A stretch of 64,000 bases of DNA from Desulfoscipio geothermicus (GTDB taxonomy: Bacteria > Bacillota > Desulfotomaculia > Desulfotomaculales > Desulfallaceae). Below, piece by piece: positions 54,466 through 62,843 of this stretch (position 1 is the first letter of the stretch; every line of letters begins with the position of its first letter). The notes below the pieces were generated by a model. That model did no database searches. It had not been told where the DNA came from and saw nothing but the letters and a program-made list of their open reading frames with translations. The translations under genes and the position numbers were made by a program. Location: contig JAENYF010000002.1 in NCBI GenBank assembly GCA_016841905.1, forward strand, positions 50,576 through 114,575. Reading direction: 5' to 3'.

Positions 54466-57400
54466 TTGAAAGGTAAAAAAAAGGCTGGATGGTGGTACAA
54501 GCTTTTACCAATCGTTCTAGGCGTGTTTTTAATGGCCGGCATAATTGGCTTGCAAGCACCTACAGCCGCCCAGGCTGAAGCGGCTACTCCTCCGGAACTA
54601 ACGGCCGATACTGTTGACAATATGGTGAACAACCCGATAGAAATAACCTTTGAAGATGATCCGAATTGGAGAACAGTAATCAGTGCGGTTTACGTTGATA
54701 GTATTGAATTAGACGAGGAAAGATATTCAAAAGATACTTCAGGCAAGATTATTTTTAGTGCAAACGTATTCGAAACAATTAAGAGCTATAACGTAGTTAT
54801 CAAAGCTAACGGTTACTCGGATGCGAGTATTACGCAGAAGATTGAAAGGGTTGAATTGGAGATTCTTGGGGATGGAGTAGAAACCCCCAAGCAGTATACC
54901 TTATCTCATCTCCAGGGTATGGAACAATATCGTCACTTGTATAGTACGATTAACACCTGGCCGACAAAAAATTGGTATGTGGCAGAAGGTGTTAAGTTAA
55001 GAGCATTACTTGAGGAGGCAGGAATAAAGGATGAGGCAAAACAGATAAGGTTTACCAGCCATGATGGTTTTAGAGTAACCTTTACTGTTAAGGAGCTGTT
55101 AAATGAGCAACGATACCTTTTCCCGCATTTCAAAGATAATCATGAATACTTTGGGAATATTCCTGGTTCCTCTGAGGATGCGGAACTGGTAGAGCCTATC
55201 CTTGCCCTAATGAGTGCAGGAAGCACTGATTTTGACAGTATGAGAAACAAAGATGCATTACATCTTATCTTTGGACAAAGGGCAGTAACTGAACAGACGA
55301 ATGCAATATTCGCCAAATATGTCGCAAAAGTGGAAGTGTTTACCGCTGAGCCGGAGAAATGGGCTGTTCCAACGGCTAGTGTAGCAAGCGGAGAAGTACC
55401 TGAAGGGACACTTGTAGAGCTAAGCGCTACTTCTAATGATACCGATAAGGTGCATTACACCTTGGATGGCAGTGAGCCGACCGTGGAAAGTCCAATGTAT
55501 AACTGGATTGCCATACGGTGGTCAAATCGGGAAGATTTTGATGAAATCAACCATCCTATTGAAATTAAAGAGGACACCACTATTAAGGCCATTGTAATTG
55601 GACCTGGCAAGGCAAATAGCGATGTTATTGAGTTAAATTATACGGTAGCAGGTGACGATCCGGTACTTCCGGTGGTGGCTTTTACCGCTGATACAACCAG
55701 TGGCACAGCGCCGCTGACAGTCAATTTTACCGATGAATCGACCGGCACAGCACCGCTAACCTACGCCTGGGACTTTGATAACGATGGTGTAGTAGATAGC
55801 ACTGAACAGAACCCAACTTTTGAGTACAGCAACGCCGGTACTTACAGTGTCAAGCTAACTGTGAGCAATGCTGCCGGCAGTGACGAGGAGATCAAGACCG
55901 GCTATATCAATGTTAACCCGGCTCCGATTAGCGCGGAGATATTGCTAAACAGTAACTCTGGAAAGCCGGGGACGACAGTATTTGTCACCGGTAGCGGCTT
56001 TGATGCCAGTGTGGCAGGGACAGTTTGGTTTGATACAAACGATAACGGAGTCCTGGACAATGATGAGCCATCGATTGATGTAAAAACAGATGCAGATGGT
56101 GCCATTCCCCTGCTCACAAGTTTAACTGTTCCGTCAGCAAGCACGGGCAGCTATAATATACGGGCTGATTTTCCAGGGGGCATTGAAGCTGTCGCCAGTT
56201 TCACTATCACTGACAGCGGCATAATCGTGAACCCAACTAATGGTAACGCTCAGATAAGTTCCGGTGGTATCAATATTACCGGCAATGGCTTTACCCCCAG
56301 CACAGGCTTTAGGCTTTTCTGTGACAGGAATGGGAACGGGCTCTTTGACGATGGTGCTTATCGGTCTGGTACTACAACAGCCGAAGGTACAATATCAGTA
56401 TCGAATCTAACTTGGCCAAATTCGCCGACAGGTATCTACAATATTCTTTTAGACATTAATAGAAACGACACTATAGAGGCTTCAGCAAGCATTTGTGTTA
56501 CTCCGGGTATTAAAATTAGCACTCCGAGGGGTATCCCGGGAACCAATATAGGTATGAATATTGCTGGATATTCGGGGAATGAGACCGGTTATGTCTGGTT
56601 TGACACTAACGGCAACGGCACCTGGGATGAGGGTGAGAATAAGGCATCCGTAACCACCAGTGGCGCGGGGACAGCTTCTTCGCCAGGCCTGTCTGTCCCT
56701 TCCGTAAAACCGGGATCTTATCAGGTATGTGCCGATATACCAGCTAGTGGTCTCAAAGCCACTGCAACTTATACTGTAACAGGAATAATACTGGATACCA
56801 GCTCAGGGAGTGCCGGTACGAGTATAAACGTTACGGGTTGTGGCTTTGTTCAAAACCAGTCCACCGGCAAGTATATCTGGTTTGACACTAACGGCAACGG
56901 CACCTGGGATGCTGATGAGAGCAAGGTAGACGTAACAACCGACGCCAACGGTATCATGTCGCCTGTTTCTCTCATTGCTCCGGCAGTACCCGCCGGCGAC
57001 TATAATGTGTGCGCTTATGTTTTCCCCTTACCTGCCAGCATTGCCGTTTTCACTATTGAAGAGACGCCTCCGGTATCCACCTGGTACGTTGATGCCTCGG
57101 GCAATGGTGATTTTACTACTATACAAGCAGCAGTGACGGCGGCTAGTTCTGGGGATACCATCATCGTGAAAGACGGTACCTATACCGAGAACGTGGATGT
57201 AGACAAGAGTCTGGAAATTCGGTCAGAGAACGGGGCAGATCTAGCGATTGTTCAGGCGTCCAATCCGAGCGATGATGTGTTCTGTGTAACAGCACAGAAC
57301 GTTACCATTAACGGGTTTACCGCCTCAGGGGCAACAACAATGGACAACAACGCAGGCATAAAAATTGCCTCGTCCGGTGGTTTCTGCACCATAACAAATA

Positions 57401-60400
57401 ATAAGTGCAACGGTAACTCTACTGGAATATCCGTTGTATCATCTGTCGGTGGTAACACGGTTTCCAATAACATTTGTACTTCTAGTGGTAAATATGGTAT
57501 TTATCTGTCGAATACGACCAACAACTCAGTAACTGGCAATACCTGCTCAAACAATACTGCCGGTACAGGTTATGCTCTCTACTTGGCAGATAACGCCAAC
57601 AACAATACCGTTAACGGCAACACCTCAGACTCAAATACAATCGGCATAAGGGTTAAGAACGCAGATAATAATTCCATATTTAATAACACTTCTTTAAACA
57701 ATGCCTACGGCATGGAGATTGCCACTGGTTCTATAGGTAACGCTTTCTACCTAAACAACTTTACCGGCAATACCAGCGCTCAACTGTCTGCGGGTTATGG
57801 CGCGATCTCTGGTAACTACTGGAACTCGCAGGCGGAACAGGTATACTCGTTTAACGATACCCAGTATACTGGCCTAGTGGGTAACTTCTGGAGTAACTAT
57901 ACCGGCGCGGACGCGGATAGTAATGGGATTGGTGACACACCATACCAAACAATCTCGACCGATTATGACAACTATCCTTTGATGGGTCAATGGCAAGATG
58001 GTGTCATCACTGTCGCGGCAGCAGCTCCGGTGGCGGCTTTTACCGCTGATATAACCAGTGGCACGGCGCCGCTGACTGTCAGCTTTACCGACGAATCAAC
58101 AGGCACAGTACCACTAACCTACGCCTGGGACTTTAATAACGACGGTGTAGTAGATAGCACTGATCAGAACCCAACCTATGAATATAGCAACGCCGGCACT
58201 TACAGTGTCAAACTTACTGTGACCAATGCAGCCGGCAGTGACGAAGATGTAAAGAATGATTACATTGAGGTAGCCGATTCGTCGATAATAGATGTTCTTT
58301 ATGATGGAACAGTTGCTTTGGCAGCTGGCGATACCTTTAACGTGACTGCATACAACTCGGGTACGGAATACACTGTTGACAAAGATACACCACTTGGGGC
58401 TCTTCAGGCGGCTGCAATCGCTGGTGGTTTTACCTATGACGTTACCGACAAGAATTACACCAATTCTGGTGCTCTTCTACTAGACAATATAGGGAACTAC
58501 CCTTATGTAAAAGGTGGTAGTCAGTGGTATGCTTATGTCAACAATGTCTATAAAGACGGCTACAACAATCCTGCAGGTGCATTAAATCTTATTGAACTCG
58601 TTGACGGTGACAAGGTTGAGTTCTATTATGCTGATGGTATTACCGACGAGATCGATCTTGATGCTGTTAAGGCAGTGGCTACTGCTGCGGTGAAAACCGT
58701 TGTGGATACAGATACCACCATGCCGTCGACCTGGACTCTTCAGCTATCGGGTGTTAAGGATGCAACCGTTACCAAAGACTACTTTGAGGGCGGCCTTGCT
58801 TGCCCGTCATCAGGTCACCAAGTGTTCTGGACCGACGGTGACGGTAATGAGTGGGGAGGCGTGCCTCTTTGGCTGCTCGTTGCTATGGTTGATGATGACC
58901 CCGATGTTGGTCCTTACCACATTAACTTCAACGACGAACTTGCTCAACAGGGCTATGATATTAAAGTAATAGCAGGCGACGGGTGGGATACAACCCTTGA
59001 TAGCGCTGCTATTGCTCACAACAATGGCTATATTGTCGCTAATACCCTTAATGGAGAACCCCTTCCGCTAAAGACAGAAGGGGGAAAAGATTGCTGGCCG
59101 CTTTATCTAAAAGGTTCAGCTATTTTTGGTGGACAACAGGTAGGTAACATTGTTCGAATCGAGTTGTCCGGTATTTCTGAACCACCTGCTGGATGGACCT
59201 TGGAGATGATTGGTGATGTAGGGGACACCATTACCCAGGAAGAGTTTGAAGAAGGACTCGCTTGTACAGGTTCAGGCCATTATAAGGAATGGACTGATAA
59301 TGAAGGCAATGTTTGGTCCGGTTCGCCTCTATGGGTACTCCTGGGTGCGGTGGACGATATTGAGACAAGCAGTCATTGGACTTTCAATGACGGCGTGGCT
59401 GCAGACGGTTATACTGTAAAAGTGGTTGCAGGAGATGGCTTCTCTAAGACCTTTAACAGCACTGATGTGGCTAAAAACAACGAATATATTGTTGCCAATA
59501 AATGCAACGGTGAGGCACTTACCGGTTCATCAGCACCAATTCGCTTGGTGGGTGACGGTGTTGCCAAAGACGACGGTTCCCTGGGGGGCTCTGCTGTTGG
59601 TAACATTGTGAGAATTGAAATCCCAGAGCTGCAGACACCGGCAGCTGCGCCCGGTAGTTGGAATCTTACCCTGAATGGCAAGATCAGTGATGTCATTTCG
59701 CAGGCTGAGTTTGAGAACGCCCTGACATGTCCGAATTCAGGCCATTTGAAAGAATGGACCGACGGTAATGGTGATGTCTGGTCGGGTATACCCCTGTGGT
59801 TCTTAGCGGGCTGGGTAGATGATCAGCAGCCGCACAACTATGACTACAATTTGGCGAATGCCGGTTACACGATTTTAGCTAAAGCCGGAGACGGCTATAC
59901 TAAAGATTTTGACAGCGTGGATATAGCCCGAAGTGATGACTATATCATTGCTAACAAATGCAACGGAGAACCTCTAACGGATTCATGGCCGCTGCGCCTG
60001 GTAGGTGACGGTGTTGCCAAAGATGATGGAACCCTTGGCGGTACCAGCGTTGGTAATATCGTAGAGATTGAACTAACGTCTTTTGAGACTGGACAGCCGC
60101 AGCCTATACCCGAAGTTCGAATCATCAAATATGCTGAAGACGGTACCACCATCCTTGACGAGAAGACTGTCAATTATATGTGGATGGAAAGGGAAAGCGG
60201 GTTTGACGTGATTGGAGATGGAACAACTGTATATCGCTTTGAAGGAATCACAAACAACCCGGATGATGTTTGGGATGAAAATGAGACATATCCCGGTGGT
60301 TTCAAGATCGAAAATGCTGTGAAGGGTACTCGCATCAGAGATCTTTGTAATTTTATGGGTGGCATGGGCGCAGGAACTGAGATCGTACTGGTTGCAAAGG

Positions 60401-61488
60401 ATGGTTGGGAGACCAGACTTCCCTATTCCTCCATATACACTGATCCCTCGGTGCAAGAACGCCAGGGTGATGCCATTCTGGCTTGGTGGGCTGATGGAAA
60501 ATACGTGCCCGAATATGCCGATGGTATGCGCTTATTCTTTACGCCGGGCGGTGATAACGTTTATAGCCAATGGGATATGCATGAGACGCTCCCGGAAAAT
60601 TACTGGCACTATTATTTCGGTGACGGTGTACAGTATCCTTCTTGTGCTGGTTTAGCAGCAAAGTGGATTACAGAAATCAAGATATATTCCATACCCCAGG
60701 GCGACTGGACATTGGAACTAGATGGCCGGTGTATCGGCGGTATCAACTATGATGTAAGCAAGACATATTTCGAACAGGCTCTTACCTGCCAATTTGGCGC
60801 TAACCACAAGGCAAGCTATACCGATTCTGAAGGACAGGTCTGGGAAGGCATGCCTCTGTGGTTCCTTGCGGGATTTGTTGATGACGCCGACCAGCATTCA
60901 GATAATGCCTTTAATAATGACCTGGCTCTGGCTGGGTACAATGTGGTGATTACTGCGGCTGATGGCTATTCAGTAACTATCGACAGCGCGGATATTATTC
61001 GAAACAACAATTACATTATTGCCAATACCCTGAACGGTGAGCCCTTATCAGAGAACGGTAGTGACTGGCCACTCCGGCTTGTTGGTCCGGTTGTCACTGG
61101 GTCAACATCAATTTCGCAGATTGTAAGTATCGAGTTAATTAACGCAACAAGACCAGTCTACAATATTGCTCCCGAACCCGACGGTGCCTATACAGTTGGG
61201 ACTACCTCGGACGGTACCAGTACCATGACAATAAATGATGGCGTAACAGGGTTCAAATATTTTACAGTCGGTATTGAACCTGTGGTCTCCAATAACGGTA
61301 AGGAAACCGTTGTCTTTACACATTTGAGAAACGGTAGTCAGATGGGACTCAACGCAACCAGGGCTGATTTTGATGTAGTTGATTCGGCGCAGGCTGGCTT
61401 CAATGTTCAGCCAGGTGATGTGATCAAAGCTTACATTGTTGATGAGTTGACTAATTCAACAGAACAAAACCCTGTGATTCTGCAGTAA
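54466..61488 (+). CDS. Giant secreted multidomain protein with molybdopterin-like repeats
   Basis: 2340 residues. Signal 1-38; DUF1533/HBL-like (42-128); domain A (129-290); CHB (305-395); PKD (403-485); Ig/EF-hand-like repeats with WFDTNGNGTWD (485-865); right-handed beta-helix (870-1183; NNTVNGNTSDSN-type NosD repeats); second PKD (1187-1270); DUF4430-like domain (1272-1395; QWYAYVNN...DGDKVEFYY); three repeats with xLxCxxSGHxxEWTD, WSGxPLW, GYxVKVxAGDGY, YIVANxxNGEPL and GNIVxIEL (1419-1875); a variant domain (1879-2075, WITEIKIYS); a fourth repeat (2079-2225); and a C-terminal module ending NPVILQ (2229-2340). The repeats look like sulfite-oxidase-fold domains and keep a Cys. TTG start after AAAGGAGC. 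The function is unknown. Confidence 0.82.
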   Translation: MKGKKKAGWWYKLLPIVLGVFLMAGIIGLQAPTAAQAEAATPPELTADTVDNMVNNPIEITFEDDPNWRTVISAVYVDSIELDEERYSKDTSGKIIFSANVFETIKSYNVVIKANGYSDASITQKIERVELEILGDGVETPKQYTLSHLQGMEQYRHLYSTINTWPTKNWYVAEGVKLRALLEEAGIKDEAKQIRFTSHDGFRVTFTVKELLNEQRYLFPHFKDNHEYFGNIPGSSEDAELVEPILALMSAGSTDFDSMRNKDALHLIFGQRAVTEQTNAIFAKYVAKVEVFTAEPEKWAVPTASVASGEVPEGTLVELSATSNDTDKVHYTLDGSEPTVESPMYNWIAIRWSNREDFDEINHPIEIKEDTTIKAIVIGPGKANSDVIELNYTVAGDDPVLPVVAFTADTTSGTAPLTVNFTDESTGTAPLTYAWDFDNDGVVDSTEQNPTFEYSNAGTYSVKLTVSNAAGSDEEIKTGYINVNPAPISAEILLNSNSGKPGTTVFVTGSGFDASVAGTVWFDTNDNGVLDNDEPSIDVKTDADGAIPLLTSLTVPSASTGSYNIRADFPGGIEAVASFTITDSGIIVNPTNGNAQISSGGINITGNGFTPSTGFRLFCDRNGNGLFDDGAYRSGTTTAEGTISVSNLTWPNSPTGIYNILLDINRNDTIEASASICVTPGIKISTPRGIPGTNIGMNIAGYSGNETGYVWFDTNGNGTWDEGENKASVTTSGAGTASSPGLSVPSVKPGSYQVCADIPASGLKATATYTVTGIILDTSSGSAGTSINVTGCGFVQNQSTGKYIWFDTNGNGTWDADESKVDVTTDANGIMSPVSLIAPAVPAGDYNVCAYVFPLPASIAVFTIEETPPVSTWYVDASGNGDFTTIQAAVTAASSGDTIIVKDGTYTENVDVDKSLEIRSENGADLAIVQASNPSDDVFCVTAQNVTINGFTASGATTMDNNAGIKIASSGGFCTITNNKCNGNSTGISVVSSVGGNTVSNNICTSSGKYGIYLSNTTNNSVTGNTCSNNTAGTGYALYLADNANNNTVNGNTSDSNTIGIRVKNADNNSIFNNTSLNNAYGMEIATGSIGNAFYLNNFTGNTSAQLSAGYGAISGNYWNSQAEQVYSFNDTQYTGLVGNFWSNYTGADADSNGIGDTPYQTISTDYDNYPLMGQWQDGVITVAAAAPVAAFTADITSGTAPLTVSFTDESTGTVPLTYAWDFNNDGVVDSTDQNPTYEYSNAGTYSVKLTVTNAAGSDEDVKNDYIEVADSSIIDVLYDGTVALAAGDTFNVTAYNSGTEYTVDKDTPLGALQAAAIAGGFTYDVTDKNYTNSGALLLDNIGNYPYVKGGSQWYAYVNNVYKDGYNNPAGALNLIELVDGDKVEFYYADGITDEIDLDAVKAVATAAVKTVVDTDTTMPSTWTLQLSGVKDATVTKDYFEGGLACPSSGHQVFWTDGDGNEWGGVPLWLLVAMVDDDPDVGPYHINFNDELAQQGYDIKVIAGDGWDTTLDSAAIAHNNGYIVANTLNGEPLPLKTEGGKDCWPLYLKGSAIFGGQQVGNIVRIELSGISEPPAGWTLEMIGDVGDTITQEEFEEGLACTGSGHYKEWTDNEGNVWSGSPLWVLLGAVDDIETSSHWTFNDGVAADGYTVKVVAGDGFSKTFNSTDVAKNNEYIVANKCNGEALTGSSAPIRLVGDGVAKDDGSLGGSAVGNIVRIEIPELQTPAAAPGSWNLTLNGKISDVISQAEFENALTCPNSGHLKEWTDGNGDVWSGIPLWFLAGWVDDQQPHNYDYNLANAGYTILAKAGDGYTKDFDSVDIARSDDYIIANKCNGEPLTDSWPLRLVGDGVAKDDGTLGGTSVGNIVEIELTSFETGQPQPIPEVRIIKYAEDGTTILDEKTVNYMWMERESGFDVIGDGTTVYRFEGITNNPDDVWDENETYPGGFKIENAVKGTRIRDLCNFMGGMGAGTEIVLVAKDGWETRLPYSSIYTDPSVQERQGDAILAWWADGKYVPEYADGMRLFFTPGGDNVYSQWDMHETLPENYWHYYFGDGVQYPSCAGLAAKWITEIKIYSIPQGDWTLELDGRCIGGINYDVSKTYFEQALTCQFGANHKASYTDSEGQVWEGMPLWFLAGFVDDADQHSDNAFNNDLALAGYNVVITAADGYSVTIDSADIIRNNNYIIANTLNGEPLSENGSDWPLRLVGPVVTGSTSISQIVSIELINATRPVYNIAPEPDGAYTVGTTSDGTSTMTINDGVTGFKYFTVGIEPVVSNNGKETVVFTHLRNGSQMGLNATRADFDVVDSAQAGFNVQPGDVIKAYIVDELTNSTEQNPVILQ
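58720..61140 (+). repeat. Four Cys-containing repeats inside the giant gene
   Basis: Units at about 58720-59170, 59190-59630, 59640-60090 and 60700-61140. Each has the order W-T/N-L-x-L, a Cys just before SGH or ANH, EWTD/SYTD, W-x-G-x-PLW, GYxVxVxAGDGY or similar, a NN-YIVAN segment, NGEPL, PLRLVG and a final VxIEL. The fourth is separated by a related but divergent domain. The pattern matches the pterin-binding fold of sulfite oxidase-type domains. Confidence 0.75.
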
Positions 61489-61535
61489 TGCTTTAAACCG
61501 AAATCTTTCTTTAGAAAGTTATTCGAGGCGAGTTG

Positions 61536-61573
61536 GGCAAAACTTGTTTATCCTTGGCGATACAGTTTTGCCT
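61536..61573 (+). repeat. Inverted repeat downstream of giant gene
   Basis: GGCAAAACT at 61537-61545 and AGTTTTGCC at 61564-61572 are perfect inverted arms. A similar repeat (GGGTAAAAC with GTTTTACCC) lies downstream of the remnant module at 44436-44463. No T tract follows. 61489-61684 otherwise shows no gene. Confidence 0.6.
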
Positions 61574-61684
61574 AACGGTAACCTCAATACCGGTCACGAG
61601 CAACAACGACCAACAAAAGGAAGTTGTATGGTTTTTTTTGAACAATGCCAATGTGAAATCAGCAGCTTTAAAGGAGTGACCAAA

Positions 61685-62809
61685 ATGAATCGCAGGCTAG
61701 TCGTATTGCTGCAAATAGCATTGCTATTGCTGATGTGTGTTCCGGCTATTGCTGCAGCCAATGGAATAAGTATGGAATTGAATAAAAGCGTGGCCTCAGT
61801 CGGTGAAATTATAACGGCTACCGGTAAAACGGCGCCAAACGCCTGGGTGCCCATTAAAGTAATTGATGAAGCCCAAAATATTGTTCTATTTGATGCCAAA
61901 AAGGCTGACGACAGTGGTGATTACAGCATTGAGTTCAAAGTACCCGCAGGCGCTTCCGGCACATTAACGATTATAGTTGGTGAGGGTAGCAATGTTATTT
62001 TCAAAGACCTGACCGTGGGTACGGAAGCGCCCACTGATACAATAGCCCCGACATGGCCGTCAGGCAGCACATTAAACGCGAGTGACGTGACCCGGACCGG
62101 GCTGACCCTGAAATGGGGTGCTGCAGCTGATAACGTGAAAGTAACAGGATACAGGATATACAAGAATGGTATTATTATCGATACCGTTAGTGTCTCAATA
62201 AGGACATACAATGTTACCGGGCTAAGCTCCGGTACCAGGTACACCTTCAAAGTAGAAGCAGGAGATGCTGTCGGCAACTGGAGCACAACCGGGCCAAGTA
62301 CGACTGTTACGACGATAAAAGCTAGCAGTGGCTCCGGCGGTGGTTCTGGGAGCAGTTCCAGCGGTGGCGGTACCTCCACTATTCAACCTGAAACCAAAGT
62401 CAGTGAGCCTATCACGGGTACAACGCAGGAAGTTAACGCAATCAAGCTTACTATTGGGCAACTGGTAGCCAGTATAAATGGTACACCGTATACTCTGGAT
62501 GTTAAACCCTATATTGATACCAAGGCAGGTAGAACTTTGGTTCCAATCCGCTTTATCAGCGAAGCGCTTGGAGCCGGTGTGGAATGGATCCCGGACGCTC
62601 GTCAGGTCAAGATAACGGACTCTGGGAGGATACTCATACTGACTATTGGTAACCGGAACGTCCTGTTTGACAATACTCAGTTAGCAATAGACTGCGCACC
62701 GGAAATCGTATCCGAAAGAACGTTCCTGCCTTTGCGATTCGTGAGTGAAAATCTGGGGGCGCAAGTGATTTACGAAGACCAGACCAAGGAAATCACGATC
62801 AGCAGATAG
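61685..62809 (+). CDS. Secreted Ig/FN3 stalk protein
   Basis: 374 residues: signal peptide 1-26; an Ig-like domain (about 27-112; ISMELNKSVASVGEIITATGKT, KKADDSGDYSIEF, VPAGASGTLTIIVGEGSNV); fibronectin type III (about 115-205); a Ser/Gly linker (207-228); and a copper amine oxidase N-like stalk (about 250-374, AGRTLVPIRFISEALGAGVEW). The Ig-like domain is the same as the repeated unit of the next gene. AAAGGAGTG supports ATG 61685. It lacks the molybdopterin-like domain and may be a wall-associated partner. Confidence 0.83.
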   Translation: MNRRLVVLLQIALLLLMCVPAIAAANGISMELNKSVASVGEIITATGKTAPNAWVPIKVIDEAQNIVLFDAKKADDSGDYSIEFKVPAGASGTLTIIVGEGSNVIFKDLTVGTEAPTDTIAPTWPSGSTLNASDVTRTGLTLKWGAAADNVKVTGYRIYKNGIIIDTVSVSIRTYNVTGLSSGTRYTFKVEAGDAVGNWSTTGPSTTVTTIKASSGSGGGSGSSSSGGGTSTIQPETKVSEPITGTTQEVNAIKLTIGQLVASINGTPYTLDVKPYIDTKAGRTLVPIRFISEALGAGVEWIPDARQVKITDSGRILILTIGNRNVLFDNTQLAIDCAPEIVSERTFLPLRFVSENLGAQVIYEDQTKEITISR

Positions 62810-62843
62810 CGTGTAAAGAATGTGAAGAAAGGAAAAGTAATCC

